A DNA stretch of 64,000 bases from Adhaeribacter aquaticus DSM 16391 (GTDB lineage: Bacteria > Bacteroidota > Bacteroidia > Cytophagales > Hymenobacteraceae): assembly GCF_000473365.1 (NCBI RefSeq), contig NZ_KI421517.1, positions 1-64,000 of the forward strand, written 5' to 3'. The position numbers and the translations under genes were made by a program. Positions 35,488 through 45,686 of this stretch are shown here, one piece after another. The notes under the pieces were generated by a model that worked only from the letters and a program-made list of their open reading frames with translations, was not told where the DNA came from and ran no database searches. The first letter of the stretch is position 1, and each line of letters begins with the position of its first letter.

Positions 35488-38106
35488 ATGAACTTTAATA
35501 ACTATACCATCAAATCTCAGGAAGCCATTCAGAAGGCCACTGAGATTGCCGGCGGCAATCAGCAGCAAGCGATTGAAACCGGTCATATTCTGAAAGGTAT
35601 TCAACAAACCGACGAGAGTGTATTCTCGTTTTTAGTGAAGAAATTAGGGGTGAATCAGAACATGCTGAACACCCGCCTGGAAAGTATAATTAATAGCTAT
35701 CCGAAAGTAAGCGGTGGCAACCCGTATTTAGGGAATGATGCCGCTGCTGCTTTGCAAAAAGCTACGTCTTACTTAAAGGAATTTAACGACGAATTCGTCG
35801 CCATTGAGCATATTTTATTGGGTATACTGGCCGGACGTGACCAGGTAGCTTCTTTATTGAAAGAAGTAGGCTTTGCTGAAAAACAGCTGAAAGCCGCCAT
35901 AAAAGAGTTACGCGGTGGCAATCGGGTTACTGACCAAAACGCTGAGGCAAAGTATAACTCGCTTAAGAAGTACGCCAAAGACTTAAACGAACTGGCCCGT
36001 GCTGGTAAAATAGATCCGGTAATTGGTCGTGACGAAGAAATTCGCCGCGTACTACAGATATTATCGCGCCGTACCAAAAACAACCCGGTATTGTTAGGTG
36101 AGCCGGGTGTGGGTAAAACCGCTATTGTAGAAGGCTTAGCCCAACGCATAGTAGCCGGCGACGTGCCTGAAAACCTAAAAACCAAAACCCTGATGAGTTT
36201 GGATATGGGGTTATTAGTAGCAGGTGCCAAATACAAAGGTGAATTTGAAGAGCGCTTGAAAGCGGTAATTAAGGAAGTAGTAGATGCCGAAGGGGAAATT
36301 GTGCTCTTTATTGATGAGATGCACACCTTAATTGGTGCTGGTGGCGGCGGCGAAAGTGCGATGGATGCCGCCAACTTATTGAAACCAGCTTTGGCCCGCG
36401 GCGAGTTACACGCTATTGGCGCGACTACCTTAAAGGAATATCAGAAATACATTGAGAAGGATAAAGCATTGGAGCGCCGTTTCCAGGCCGTAACGGTAGA
36501 TGAACCCACCATTCCGGATGCTATTTCCATTCTCCGTGGTATTAAAGATAAATACGAAGTACACCACGGGGTGCGCATTAAAGACGATGCCATTATTGCT
36601 TCCGTGGAGTTATCGAGCCGGTATATTTCCGACCGTTTCTTACCGGACAAGGCCATCGACTTAATGGACGAAGCAGCCGCAAAACTGCGTATTGAAATCG
36701 ACTCCCTGCCAGTGGAGCTGGACGAAGTACAACGCCGGATTATGCAGCTGGAAATTGAGCGTGAAGCCATCCGTCGGGAAAACGATAAAGATAAAGAATC
36801 GCAGTTATCTAAAGAGATTGCTGATTTAAGTGGCCAGCGCGACGAGCTGAAAGCTAAGTGGCAAAACGAGAAGGAAATTATTACTGCAATCCGGACTGAA
36901 AAAGAAAATATTGAGCGGTATAAAGTAGAAGCCGAACAAGCCGAGCGCAGTGGTGATTACGGCCGCGTGGCGGAGCTGCGCTACGGTAAAATACAGGAAA
37001 GCGAGCGCAAGTTAGTTGACCTTCAAAAACAGGTAGATGAGCTGCAAAATGGTGATGCTATGCTGAAAGAAGAAGTTACTTCCGAAGATATTGCCGAAGT
37101 GGTAGCTAAATGGACAGGTATTCCGGTAAGTAAAATGCTGCAAAGCGACCGCGAAAAATTACTGCACCTGGAAGAAGAACTGGGTAAACGCGTAGCCGGA
37201 CAAGAAGAAGCCATTGCCGCTATTTCGGATGCGGTACGCCGCAGCCGCGCTGGTTTGCAAGACCCGAAACGACCCATAGGTTCGTTCATATTCCTGGGTA
37301 CAACCGGGGTAGGTAAAACCGAGTTAGCCAAAGCCCTGGCTGACTTCCTGTTTAACGACGAGAACGCCATGGTGCGGATTGACATGAGTGAGTACCAGGA
37401 GCGTCATGCGGTTAGCCGTTTAATTGGAGCGCCTCCGGGATACGTGGGTTACGATGAAGGTGGCCAGTTAACCGAATCGGTACGCCGGAAACCATACAGC
37501 GTAATATTGTTGGATGAGATTGAAAAAGCGCATCCGGATGTGTTTAATATTTTGTTGCAGGTGCTGGATGATGGTCGCTTAACCGATAATAAAGGTCGGG
37601 TGGCGAACTTTAAAAACACCATTATTATTATGACCTCCAACATTGGTGCGCATATTATCCAAAGCAATTTTGCGGAGATGGAAGAATACAACCGCGAACA
37701 GGTTATCGACCGGACTAAAGACGAGGTGTTTGATTTGCTGAAACAAACTGTACGTCCTGAGTTCCTGAACCGGATTGACGAACTGATCATGTTCCGTCCG
37801 TTAGCGCAGCACGAATTGCGTAAGATTGTCAGCATTCAGTTCAAGCACATCCAGGACCGTTTACAGGAGGCCGGCATCCGTCTGGAAGCTACCGACGAAG
37901 TACTGGATTACCTGGGCGAATTGGGTTACGATCCGCAGTTTGGTGCCCGTCCGCTGAAACGGGTACTGCAAACCAAGATTCTGAACGAATTATCGAAGGA
38001 AATTCTGGCTGGTACTATCCGGAAAGATGCGGTAGTAGAAGCGGTGTTGATTGATGATAAAATTCACTTCATCAACATTGATATTGAAATTCCGCTTGAT
38101 AAATAA
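35488..38106 (+). CDS. clpB: ClpB disaggregase (Hsp100)
   Basis: The 872-residue protein has a Clp-N domain (1-150), a first AAA+ module with Walker A GEPGVGKT (about 204) and Walker [11 protein letters not shown] coiled-coil M-domain follows (about 410-530), then a second AAA+ with GTTGVGKT (about 605), [11 protein letters not shown] and the arginine-finger/C-terminal domain. It rescues aggregated proteins with DnaK after heat stress. There is no ClpP-binding loop. It ends at a clear terminator, and a decayed copy of its last 50 codons plus terminator is found 1.9 kb downstream. Confidence 0.98.
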   Translation: MNFNNYTIKSQEAIQKATEIAGGNQQQAIETGHILKGIQQTDESVFSFLVKKLGVNQNMLNTRLESIINSYPKVSGGNPYLGNDAAAALQKATSYLKEFNDEFVAIEHILLGILAGRDQVASLLKEVGFAEKQLKAAIKELRGGNRVTDQNAEAKYNSLKKYAKDLNELARAGKIDPVIGRDEEIRRVLQILSRRTKNNPVLLGEPGVGKTAIVEGLAQRIVAGDVPENLKTKTLMSLDMGLLVAGAKYKGEFEERLKAVIKEVVDAEGEIVLFIDEMHTLIGAGGGGESAMDAANLLKPALARGELHAIGATTLKEYQKYIEKDKALERRFQAVTVDEPTIPDAISILRGIKDKYEVHHGVRIKDDAIIASVELSSRYISDRFLPDKAIDLMDEAAAKLRIEIDSLPVELDEVQRRIMQLEIEREAIRRENDKDKESQLSKEIADLSGQRDELKAKWQNEKEIITAIRTEKENIERYKVEAEQAERSGDYGRVAELRYGKIQESERKLVDLQKQVDELQNGDAMLKEEVTSEDIAEVVAKWTGIPVSKMLQSDREKLLHLEEELGKRVAGQEEAIAAISDAVRRSRAGLQDPKRPIGSFIFLGTTGVGKTELAKALADFLFNDENAMVRIDMSEYQERHAVSRLIGAPPGYVGYDEGGQLTESVRRKPYSVILLDEIEKAHPDVFNILLQVLDDGRLTDNKGRVANFKNTIIIMTSNIGAHIIQSNFAEMEEYNREQVIDRTKDEVFDLLKQTVRPEFLNRIDELIMFRPLAQHELRKIVSIQFKHIQDRLQEAGIRLEATDEVLDYLGELGYDPQFGARPLKRVLQTKILNELSKEILAGTIRKDAVVEAVLIDDKIHFINIDIEIPLDK

Positions 38107-38123
38107 TTTTATTGAGTACTAAC

Positions 38124-38157
38124 AAAAAAGGCTTCCTCAAAAGTGGAAGCCTTTTTT
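38124..38157 (+). terminator. Terminator of clpB
   Basis: AAAAAAGGCTTCC and GGAAGCCTTTTTT form a perfect 13-bp stem with an 8-base loop. It is bidirectional and can also serve the convergent gene that ends at 38258. A decayed copy of this hairpin follows the clpB relic near 40073-40112. Confidence 0.9.
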
Positions 38158-38257
38158 GTTATTCTTCATTTTAGTTTATCCAAAGAAATATTGTTCCTAA
38201 AACTATTGGTTAGCCTTCAAAACCTTACATGCTTACTTACAAAGAGGAGCTAAAACT

Positions 38258-39469
38258 TCAATCCGTTTTTATAAACCGGCTTACCTGATTACCAGCATGG
38301 CTTTCTACCATAAGCAGATACGTGCCGTTGGGCAGATTTTGTACGTCTATGGTAGTTATTTCGCCCCCTTTCATGGGTTGATTTCTTATAATAGTTCCAG
38401 TTAAAGACGCTACTCGTACTGCGTAAGTACCCGGAGCATAAGAAGCTAAATCTATAGTTAAACTGGAAGAGGTAGGATTAGGGTAAAATTTAGCATACGA
38501 ACTACCTTTTCCGGCTTTTACCGCTATTATTTTAGAGTAAGCCGTTTTGCCATCAATATCCTCCTGTTTTAAGCGATAGTAGTAGGTCTGGGCTTGAACA
38601 GCTCTATCGGTAAAGGTATAGGTTTGCACCTGGTTAGTAGTTCCTTTTCCTGCTACTTTGCCAACAGCGGTAAAGTTTTCCCCATCCGCACTACGTTCTA
38701 CCTCAAAATGGCTGTTATTTTCTTCACTGGCTGTAACCCATTTCAGCGCAACAGCCTGATTCTGGTAGGCCCCCGTAAAGGAAATCAAAGTTACTGGCAA
38801 TGGAGTCAAGGCTCCATCTTCTTCTTCATACTTATTGCACTTACTTGGATCTGTACTAAAACTTGTACCTACTGCATCAATAAATTTATCCTGTACTTTA
38901 CCTGCTTTTGCTTCTAAGCCAATAGCGAAATTGGTTATGTAAGTATTTATTTTATTATAATTATTATAGGCTGAGCCACTTGGAAGCTTAAAAGTATAAG
39001 AAAATGTAACATTCTTAATCAAATCCTCATTTATTGAATTATTGCCACTTATTTGAGGAACTTCAAATTTTATTCCTCTTCTTCCATCAGAAAAAACAGG
39101 CAATTCTATATTAAAATTATCTGTTGGGGAAGCAAATGATCCTTCCCAAGCTTCACGGTGATTTGCTCCCCCTTGATGTGGTCTTGCGGGAAAAATTGCA
39201 TCTCCAGGCACGGCAAAATACACATTACTTAAAGCGTTACCACAAGTATTGATAACATTAAATGTAATAGTTACTTCTCTATTGGTAGCATTAATTTGAT
39301 ATTTAACGAATGTTATTTCGAAACAATATCCTTTTTTATTACATATGATTGTGGGATCATCTTGTGCATAGCTTATACTAGGAAAAAGTAAAGAGATGGC
39401 TAAAAGCAAAATCCATATTTTCCTAAAAGGATTTTTATACTCTTTTAAATGCGTGTAAAATAATGCCAT
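38258..39469 (-). CDS. T9SS cargo protein (type A sorting domain), paralogue A
   Basis: This 403-residue protein has a signal peptide ending SISYAQ and a 200-residue N-terminal domain beginning with ICNKKGYCFEITF. A fibronectin-like module (LPVTLISFTGAYQNQAVALKW) follows, then a C-terminal type IX sorting domain (KFYPNPTSSSLTIDL and GTYLLMVESHAGNQVSRF). It should be exported across the outer membrane by the Por/T9SS machinery and may attach to the surface. It is a close relative of the gene at 44030, with a more divergent N-terminal domain. Both have similar leaders (TTTTGTAGGT near the promoter). Confidence 0.9.
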   Translation of the reverse strand: MALFYTHLKEYKNPFRKIWILLLAISLLFPSISYAQDDPTIICNKKGYCFEITFVKYQINATNREVTITFNVINTCGNALSNVYFAVPGDAIFPARPHQGGANHREAWEGSFASPTDNFNIELPVFSDGRRGIKFEVPQISGNNSINEDLIKNVTFSYTFKLPSGSAYNNYNKINTYITNFAIGLEAKAGKVQDKFIDAVGTSFSTDPSKCNKYEEEDGALTPLPVTLISFTGAYQNQAVALKWVTASEENNSHFEVERSADGENFTAVGKVAGKGTTNQVQTYTFTDRAVQAQTYYYRLKQEDIDGKTAYSKIIAVKAGKGSSYAKFYPNPTSSSLTIDLASYAPGTYAVRVASLTGTIIRNQPMKGGEITTIDVQNLPNGTYLLMVESHAGNQVSRFIKTD

Positions 39470-39929
39470 GTAATAAGGTTTAGGAGTTAAAGCTTGATTT
39501 ACTTAATTTGCATTTTACCTACAAAAAATTGCAACATATACATGATCAAGTATAACGAAGCCCATATATAGGAGTTTCGTATAGCCGGTAAACTATGATC
39601 TATTTTCGATGAAGTATAGTTTTTCCTAGTTAAACCTAGCTTTTACCACGTTGAACAACCTGTAAATTATTTCTAAATCCGTCTTTAATTAAAATAAAAG
39701 TTAAATTGCTTAATGGCGTGTTATAGGAAAAAAGTGAAACGAGAACTACTGAGATAATTATTTTGTAAGGGAATAGCTTAAATCTTTAGGTATTTATAAA
39801 AGGCTAAAATTTCCTAAGAAGCAATTAATTTTACTTACTTATAGACTAAAATGTCCTTAAAAACCAACAATCTTCAGAATAGTCATACTACAACTATGCC
39901 CCAAATCCTCCATACCAAAGTGATTTCGA
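39470..39929. other. Gap upstream of T9SS paralogue A
   Basis: This holds the promoter of the minus-strand gene, including TTTTGTAGGTAAAATGCAA (minus) near 39530-39500, which recurs upstream of paralogue B. Beyond that no gene is seen. The clpB relic begins about 39930. Confidence 0.35.
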
Positions 39930-40113
39930 GACCGTCTTTGCATCTAGAAAGAAATATTGGCTGGTAATATCCGAAAGGATAAGGAAGTAGAAGCGGTCTT
40001 AAGTGATGATAAAAACTATTTTTTAATATCAATGTTGCTATTTCGCTTAACAAATTTTTGGGCTGGGTATTAGGCAAAAAGCCTCCTTTAAAGTAGAAAC
40101 GTTTTATTTTACC
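39930..40113 (+). pseudogene. Decayed copy of the clpB 3' end and its terminator
   Basis: From 39951 the plus strand reads EILAGNIRKDKEVEAVLSDDK. Copy 1 (clpB) reads [21 protein letters not shown], so 17 of 21 residues match. After this the frame is lost, but the DNA still aligns to the clpB stop region. At 40073-40112 GGCAAAAAGCCTCC and following bases are a worn copy of the clpB terminator. Upstream of about 39930 the match fades. This is strong evidence for a local duplication of the clpB end followed by decay, together with the neighbouring T9SS gene. Confidence 0.8.
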
Positions 40114-40667
40114 TTTCAGAATGCCTTTTGTTTTCGGCATAATCCTAATGCTTTCTTTTTACCAGACCATTTATTGATGTGTAAAACCTATAGCTACTTC
40201 CACAAAAGTTTTTCACCCTTGCTTTACTAATCTTAGTAAAATTGAACCAATTACCCACCACCTGACGAATATAATTTTATTAAACTAAACTTATATTTTT
40301 CAAATAACAATCCTTTACAAAGCAGTTCCAACAGCTAGTAAATATAATTAATTTATAATTAATCTCTATTTTATTATATGTCATACAAACAAATAGAAAC
40401 CTATATATTCTTCTTCCGTTATATACCCAAAATCTAATAGTTAACCTTGTATTTAATACAATAACTTACTAACACCACTAAAATGCCTATGTAAAACTTG
40501 TACGATCTGTTGTTTGCTACTCTAATGGCAACTCCTCTCCATTTAATGTGAAATATGCATTAACTCAATCACAAGTGTTTCATTCTGACTTATTCTCTAA
40601 TAAAGAGAATATTTTAAAAACAAAATGAATTTAGTACAAATCCACTAATCCTACTAAAATCTATTAA
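40114..40667. other. AT-rich gap upstream of the large T9SS gene
   Basis: No gene is seen. ATGCC and GGCAT near 40121-40140 form a small hairpin next to the relic terminator. The rest should hold the promoter of the 40668 gene, but no good TAnnTTTG box was found. Confidence 0.3.
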
Positions 40668-43600
40668 ATGAAACAATTTTACTATACAATCTTTATCTTC
40701 TTACTTGGGCTACTTACTCTTATAAGCGACTTACATGCTCAAGCTCCCGAGTTTCTATGGGTAAATCAATCATCAAGCGTTAATTCAGCAGGCACTTCCG
40801 TTGTAACTGATGCCGTTGGTAACACTTATGTTACTGGCAGCTTCACTGGCACCATTACTATAGGAGGTCAGCCTAAAACCAGCTCCGGCTCTTATGATAT
40901 TTTCGTGGCAAAGTATAATGCAGCTGGTTCCTTACAATGGGTTCAATATGGAGGTGGAGCAGAGGATGATCAAGCCTTTGATATTGCGGTAGATGCCTGG
41001 GGTAATGTATATGTAACGGGGAAATATAAGAATTCAGCAACTTTTGGCTCTACAAGTGTAAAAAATAATAACAATAGCTTTACATTATTTGTAACAAAGT
41101 ATGATCCTTTTGGCAACGTGCAATGGGTGACAGGTGGAGACGGACTTGGAATGGCGATAAGTAATGCAATAGCTGTCGATAAAAATGGCAATTCCTATGT
41201 TACAGGTTCTTTTACCACCACTACTAAATTTGGAGATTATACACTCACTAATAATACTGGTTCTAAAGACATTTTTATTGTTAGTTTCAATCCATCTGGA
41301 ATCCCACGGTGGTCTATAAAAGCTGGCTCAACCGATACCGATGGTAATAATAGAATTGTGGACGAAGGTAAAAGTATAGCCGTAGATAAAGATGATAACG
41401 TTTTTGTCACCGGCTTTTTCGCAAGTAAAGCTACTTTCTCTTCAAATGATCTTGCAAAAAATAGTGTTGCTTTATCTACTTCTTCTAACCCTTCGGATAT
41501 ATTTATTGCTAAATATAATTCAAATGGAGCTTTACAATGGGCCAAAGCAGTAGGTGAAGTAACAAAAAACGAGGAGAACCATTTTGGTGTAACTACAGAT
41601 GAGACAGGGAATGCCTATATAACTTCGGCAATTGAAGATAAAAAAGGCCAGAACACTACCAAAATGCTTTTAGCCCAGTACTCCCCATCAGGACAACCAA
41701 GCTGGAAGTTGATAGAGGGGGGAGCAGGTACTAGTAAAGCATTCGATCTGGCATATGGTAAAACAGAAAATAAGTCTGGATACCTTTATGTGACCGGTTC
41801 ATTTACTGGCACTGCTACTTTTGGGAACCCTCTCGTAGATTCCAAAACCCCAACTACCCCAACTTCTCTAACAAGTGCAGGATTTGGCGATATGTTCATT
41901 GCTAAATATGAGGCTGCAACAGGTAAATTATTAGGCGCATATAGATCAGGCGGACCGAACGAAGATGTTGGATTTAGCATAAGCCAAACAAATGACCACG
42001 CTAGCGTAGCCGGCTACTTTAATCAATCTGCTTCAATTGGCACTACAACATTGACTAACTCTTCAGGAAAAGCAATGTTTGCTGCTAAGTTTGGCAAAAG
42101 AATTACTTGGACTGGCACCAATTCAGATTCTTGGACTGATGCCGGAAATTGGTCAGGAAATTTGGCTCCAACGACGACCGATGAAATAATTATTCCGGCA
42201 AATTTAAGCCGTTACCCAAATATAAATTCAGCAACCACAATCAACAATATTATACTGGAAGCTGGCACTTCTTCAACTACAGGTATTTCTACACTTTCAA
42301 GTACTCCTTCACTCACAATAGCAACTGGTGGAAATTTAACCGTATTAGGTTCACTTACCCTTAATACTAACTCCTTTCTTTCCATGAGTACCGGAAGCGC
42401 CCTTACTATTAACGGAGAATTGTTAAATCTTAATGGTAGTAGGTTCAGTACTGCATCTGGAGCTACTGTAAAAATCGCGAATAAAATCTCTAGTTTTGTA
42501 CCTGAAATACCATATGCTAATTTGGAAGTAGAGCCAACTAACGGCACCCACCTAAGTCTCTCTAATAATATTACAGTAAATGGAAATTTGAGGTTAAAAG
42601 GTAAGCTAGGAGCCGCATCTGGCAAAGTATTAACCTTGAACGGCAACATAGAAAATGAGGATGTTGGTCGATTTTATGAAGGAAAGCTGCTGAAAAAATT
42701 AAATATTGGCACCAACACAACTTCTCAAAACTTCGGTGATATCGGCGTAACTATAAAAAACGAAGATGGAGGTGATTGGGGTGAAATTTCAGTTAACCGC
42801 ACTACCGGAGCTGAAGCGGCCGTAGCCCATCCAACTAAGCCTAATATAAAAAGCGTCCAACGCCGCTGGGAAATTACCTCTACCAAATCTGCTAATAAAA
42901 ATGTTTGGTTAAACCTCTCCTGGTTGATGGATGAGGATAACATGGCCGATTATAATGCTGAAAAGATTCAGGTCTGGCATAGCGTAGATGACGGACTTAC
43001 TTGGCATAAAGTTGGGGTACCTACATTAGCCACAGTTACAGGCAATAAACTAGCTGTAGATGTAAGAACTGCCTTATTTGGCATTTTTACCTTATCCAAG
43101 GAAAGTGACAGTGACGGGCTCCTGACTCCGTTGCCAGTTGAACTAATTCATTTTACTGCTAAGAAAACCCAAAGTAAAACCATAAAATTAACTTGGGCCA
43201 CTGCTTCGGAAAAAGACAACGAATATTTTGCCGTAGAAAGAAGCGCGGATGGTACTAATTTTACGCCTCTTGATAAAGTAAAAGGAGCGGGCAACAGTAA
43301 CCAGCGGCAGGAATACACCTTTACTGACAATAATCCTTTAACCGGCACCGCTTACTACCGCCTGCGTCAGACGGATTTTAACGGCAAAACAGCCTATTCC
43401 CCAATCCGGGCTGTAGCCAATAATTTTGCATCAGGTCCGGCGTTTAAACTTTATCCAAACCCGGCTCATGGCGAGCAAGTGCAAGTAAGTTTGCAGGGGT
43501 TACAGGAAAAAGCTAGTTTAGAAGTTACTGACTTGCAAGGCAAACGTTTACGACAACAATCAATAAAACCCAACACAAACCAGCCCCTTCCCATTAATGG

Positions 43601-43676
43601 CCTGCCAGCAGGCACTTACCTGGTAAGAATATTTACAGGCGCGGGCTCACAAATACAAAAGCTCATAATCCAATAA
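40668..43676 (+). CDS. Large T9SS cargo protein with SBBP-type beta-propeller repeats
   Basis: The 1002-residue protein has a signal peptide (LLTLISDLHAQ). Residues about 30-480 hold repeated propeller blades of the type 'GNTYVTGSFTGT' and 'DIFVAKYNAAGSLQW'. A beta-helix-like part starts with ITWTGTNSDSWTDAGNWSG. A fibronectin-like module (LPVELIHFTAKKTQSK) precedes the type A sorting domain (FKLYPNPAHGEQVQV to AGSQIQKLIIQ). The module and sorting domain resemble those of the two flanking minus-strand proteins. It should be secreted by T9SS. A cluster of strong hairpins follows the stop codon. Confidence 0.92.
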   Translation: MKQFYYTIFIFLLGLLTLISDLHAQAPEFLWVNQSSSVNSAGTSVVTDAVGNTYVTGSFTGTITIGGQPKTSSGSYDIFVAKYNAAGSLQWVQYGGGAEDDQAFDIAVDAWGNVYVTGKYKNSATFGSTSVKNNNNSFTLFVTKYDPFGNVQWVTGGDGLGMAISNAIAVDKNGNSYVTGSFTTTTKFGDYTLTNNTGSKDIFIVSFNPSGIPRWSIKAGSTDTDGNNRIVDEGKSIAVDKDDNVFVTGFFASKATFSSNDLAKNSVALSTSSNPSDIFIAKYNSNGALQWAKAVGEVTKNEENHFGVTTDETGNAYITSAIEDKKGQNTTKMLLAQYSPSGQPSWKLIEGGAGTSKAFDLAYGKTENKSGYLYVTGSFTGTATFGNPLVDSKTPTTPTSLTSAGFGDMFIAKYEAATGKLLGAYRSGGPNEDVGFSISQTNDHASVAGYFNQSASIGTTTLTNSSGKAMFAAKFGKRITWTGTNSDSWTDAGNWSGNLAPTTTDEIIIPANLSRYPNINSATTINNIILEAGTSSTTGISTLSSTPSLTIATGGNLTVLGSLTLNTNSFLSMSTGSALTINGELLNLNGSRFSTASGATVKIANKISSFVPEIPYANLEVEPTNGTHLSLSNNITVNGNLRLKGKLGAASGKVLTLNGNIENEDVGRFYEGKLLKKLNIGTNTTSQNFGDIGVTIKNEDGGDWGEISVNRTTGAEAAVAHPTKPNIKSVQRRWEITSTKSANKNVWLNLSWLMDEDNMADYNAEKIQVWHSVDDGLTWHKVGVPTLATVTGNKLAVDVRTALFGIFTLSKESDSDGLLTPLPVELIHFTAKKTQSKTIKLTWATASEKDNEYFAVERSADGTNFTPLDKVKGAGNSNQRQEYTFTDNNPLTGTAYYRLRQTDFNGKTAYSPIRAVANNFASGPAFKLYPNPAHGEQVQVSLQGLQEKASLEVTDLQGKRLRQQSIKPNTNQPLPINGLPAGTYLVRIFTGAGSQIQKLIIQ

Positions 43677-43686
43677 AACACCTCAG

Positions 43687-43731
43687 GTAGTAACACAACT
43701 TACTGGAAGCTCCAGTAAGTTGTGTTACTAC
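43687..43731 (+). repeat. Perfect 21-bp hairpin with a 3-base loop after the T9SS gene
   Basis: The arms at 43687-43707 and 43711-43731 are perfectly complementary over 21 bp with loop AGC. The stem starts with GTAGTAACACAACTTACTGG. There is no long T-tract, so it may act as a 3' stabiliser, a binding site or a weak terminator. It lies 10 bases past the stop codon of the large T9SS gene. Confidence 0.7.
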
Positions 43732-43736
43732 TAAAA

Positions 43737-43773
43737 GAGCCTGATACTTCATTACTCAAGAAGTACCAGGCTC
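43737..43773 (+). terminator. Second hairpin after the T9SS gene
   Basis: GAGCCTGATACTTC (43737-43750) pairs with GAAGTACCAGGCTC (43760-43773) with one A-C mismatch and a 9-base loop. It follows the 21-bp hairpin closely and is trailed by ATTT. Two smaller hairpins follow at 43784-43802 and 43807-43820. Together they probably end or stabilise the transcript. Confidence 0.5.
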
Positions 43774-43911
43774 ATTTCGCATCCAGCCAAGTATGCTGGC
43801 TGCTAGCATCCAAAAGGATGTTGTGGTTAAAGAAATGCTATAAAATGAAATAACTCCCTCCCTGAACATCCACATTTAGGTTCCGGTACAATAGTAACAG
43901 CAGGAACTATT

Positions 43912-43951
43912 AACAAAAAAGCCTTCCTCATTTAAGAAAGGCTTTTTTGTT
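43912..43951 (-). terminator. Terminator serving T9SS paralogue B
   Basis: AACAAAAAAGCCTT pairs with AAGGCTTTTTTGTT (43912-43925 and 43938-43951), a 14-bp stem with a 12-base loop. The flanks up to the gene end resemble the clpB terminator region before paralogue A (shared AAAGAGGAGCTAAAACTTC just before each stop), which supports common descent. Confidence 0.8.
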
Positions 43952-44029
43952 ACTTAACATTCTAGTTTACTTAAATGAAAGATTTTACTAAGCACTACCT
44001 GTTTCTCCTAAACAATCCTAAATTCAAAC

Positions 44030-45217
44030 TTATAAAGAGGAGCTAAAACTTCCATCAATTTTTACAAACCGGCTCACCTGGTTACCGGCTTGTCCTTCTA
44101 CCATCAGCAAATACGTACCGTTCGGCAAGCTTTTCACATCCAAGGCAGTAATTTCACCTCCTTTTATAGATTGGTTTTTTAAAATAGTTCCGGTTAAAGA
44201 AGCCACCTTAATTAGGTAGTTTCCTGCAGCAAAAGAGCTTAAATCAATATTTAAACTAGAAGATGCTGGATTAGGGTAAAATTTAGCATAAGAGCTGACT
44301 TTTCCGGCTTTTACCGCTATAACTTTAGAGTAAGCCGTTTTGCCATCAATATCTTCTTGTTTTAAACGATAGTAGTACATCTGATCCTGAACTGCTCTAT
44401 CTGTAAAATGGTAGGTTTGCAATTGATTTGAGTTTCCTTTGCCCTTTACTTTACCAATAGCAGTAAAAGTTTCCCCATCCAGGCTGCGCTCTACCTCAAA
44501 ATGGCTATTGTTTTCCTCACTGGCCGTAATCCATTTCAGCGCATTACCCTGATTCTGGTAGGTTCCAGTAAAGGATACTAAGGTTACAGGTAAAGGGGTT
44601 AGGGTTTGGTCATCGCATAATAATGGATCAACACTAAAGGTAGTTTGTTCCCCCTGAAAGAGCTCCAGATTATTTGCGGCTTTTATCTGGCCAATATACC
44701 TTTGCTCTTTAAGGTAATTCACGATATCTTCCTGGGTCAGAAGAATCTTGGTACCATAACTTTTAGGTAGAAAAAAAGTGATAGTAAAAGTATAAGCTTT
44801 GGGTTGTTGGTTTTCTGCACGAGTTTCCTCAAATTTTATTCCTTTAGGATTGGTCGTTTCTTCATGTTTAAATCCCTCTGATGTTTTTGGGGAAAGATAA
44901 TCGTTTAGGGTACCAATTGGAAAGTAAGCAGCGGTGGGCAATTCAAGAAATACATAACTTATGGCATACTTACATTCCTGTTTCTTATCATTTTTCTCCC
45001 TGGATAAAGTATAGGTAAAAGCAACCCTATTATCGAGCGGATTAATAACTATATTATAACTATTAAAAGTTAATGAATAACAGTTACCATTCTTGGAACA
45101 GCCAACCGTCTGCGCCAAGCTGGTGCCAGTAGAAAATAAATAGAATATTGTTACTAAAATCAAAAATTTTCCAAAAAATATTTTGGATTTTTTGTAGTGT
45201 GTGTAAAATGTTCCCAT
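44030..45217 (-). CDS. T9SS cargo protein (type A sorting domain), paralogue B
   Basis: This protein resembles the one at 38258-39469. The start at 45217 (MGTFYTHYKKSKIFFG) aligns with the MALFYTHLKEYKNP start of paralogue A, although the frame could extend 28 codons further. It has the same order: signal peptide, N-terminal domain (SKNGNCYSLTFNSYNIVI), fibronectin-like module and sorting domain (KFYPNPASSSLNIDL to GNQVSRFVKID). The C-terminal halves are far more alike than the N-terminal halves, so the N-terminal domain has probably diversified. It should be exported by T9SS. Confidence 0.9.
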   Translation of the reverse strand: MGTFYTHYKKSKIFFGKFLILVTIFYLFSTGTSLAQTVGCSKNGNCYSLTFNSYNIVINPLDNRVAFTYTLSREKNDKKQECKYAISYVFLELPTAAYFPIGTLNDYLSPKTSEGFKHEETTNPKGIKFEETRAENQQPKAYTFTITFFLPKSYGTKILLTQEDIVNYLKEQRYIGQIKAANNLELFQGEQTTFSVDPLLCDDQTLTPLPVTLVSFTGTYQNQGNALKWITASEENNSHFEVERSLDGETFTAIGKVKGKGNSNQLQTYHFTDRAVQDQMYYYRLKQEDIDGKTAYSKVIAVKAGKVSSYAKFYPNPASSSLNIDLSSFAAGNYLIKVASLTGTILKNQSIKGGEITALDVKSLPNGTYLLMVEGQAGNQVSRFVKIDGSFSSSL

Positions 45218-45686
45218 TTGACAAGGTTTAAAATTTTGATTCCCATTTGTTCCAATTGCATTTAACCTACAAAATATTGTATCATTGAGGAGTAAAAACA
45301 TTACGTTCTTGATATATAAAGGTTTGCTATATTAGACGAACTATTATTCTTCCTAGTTAAAATAGCGTTTTTACAAGACCAATAAAAGAATAAGCTAAGA
45401 ATATTTATTTATTCATAATAAATATTCATAAATTTATATATGTATATATATTTGTATTTTTCTAACAAAAAAAAACGATTACGCATTTTTGATTACTTCA
45501 GCAGAAACCTACTTTTTAAACACATGGAAAAACGTTCAGATATTTATAAAAGCAATATATTCAGTCTCCTACAGCACCAGGTGGTGTACAAAAAAAACTA
45601 ATACCTGAATAGATGTATCAGGATCATAAACAAAGACAAACAAATAAGTAAATAAGTAAGTATTAATCATCGGCTAACTCCTGAAG
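45218..45686. other. Gap upstream of the 157-aa membrane protein gene
   Basis: The part near 45217 contains the paralogue B promoter region (TTTTGTAGGTTAAATGCAA on the minus strand near 45280-45262). A TATATTTG box at 45447-45454 could serve the plus-strand genes, but would leave a leader of about 230 bases. Short tandem tetranucleotides (AAATAAGTAAATAAGTAAGT) lie near 45641-45660. No gene is seen. Confidence 0.35.
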
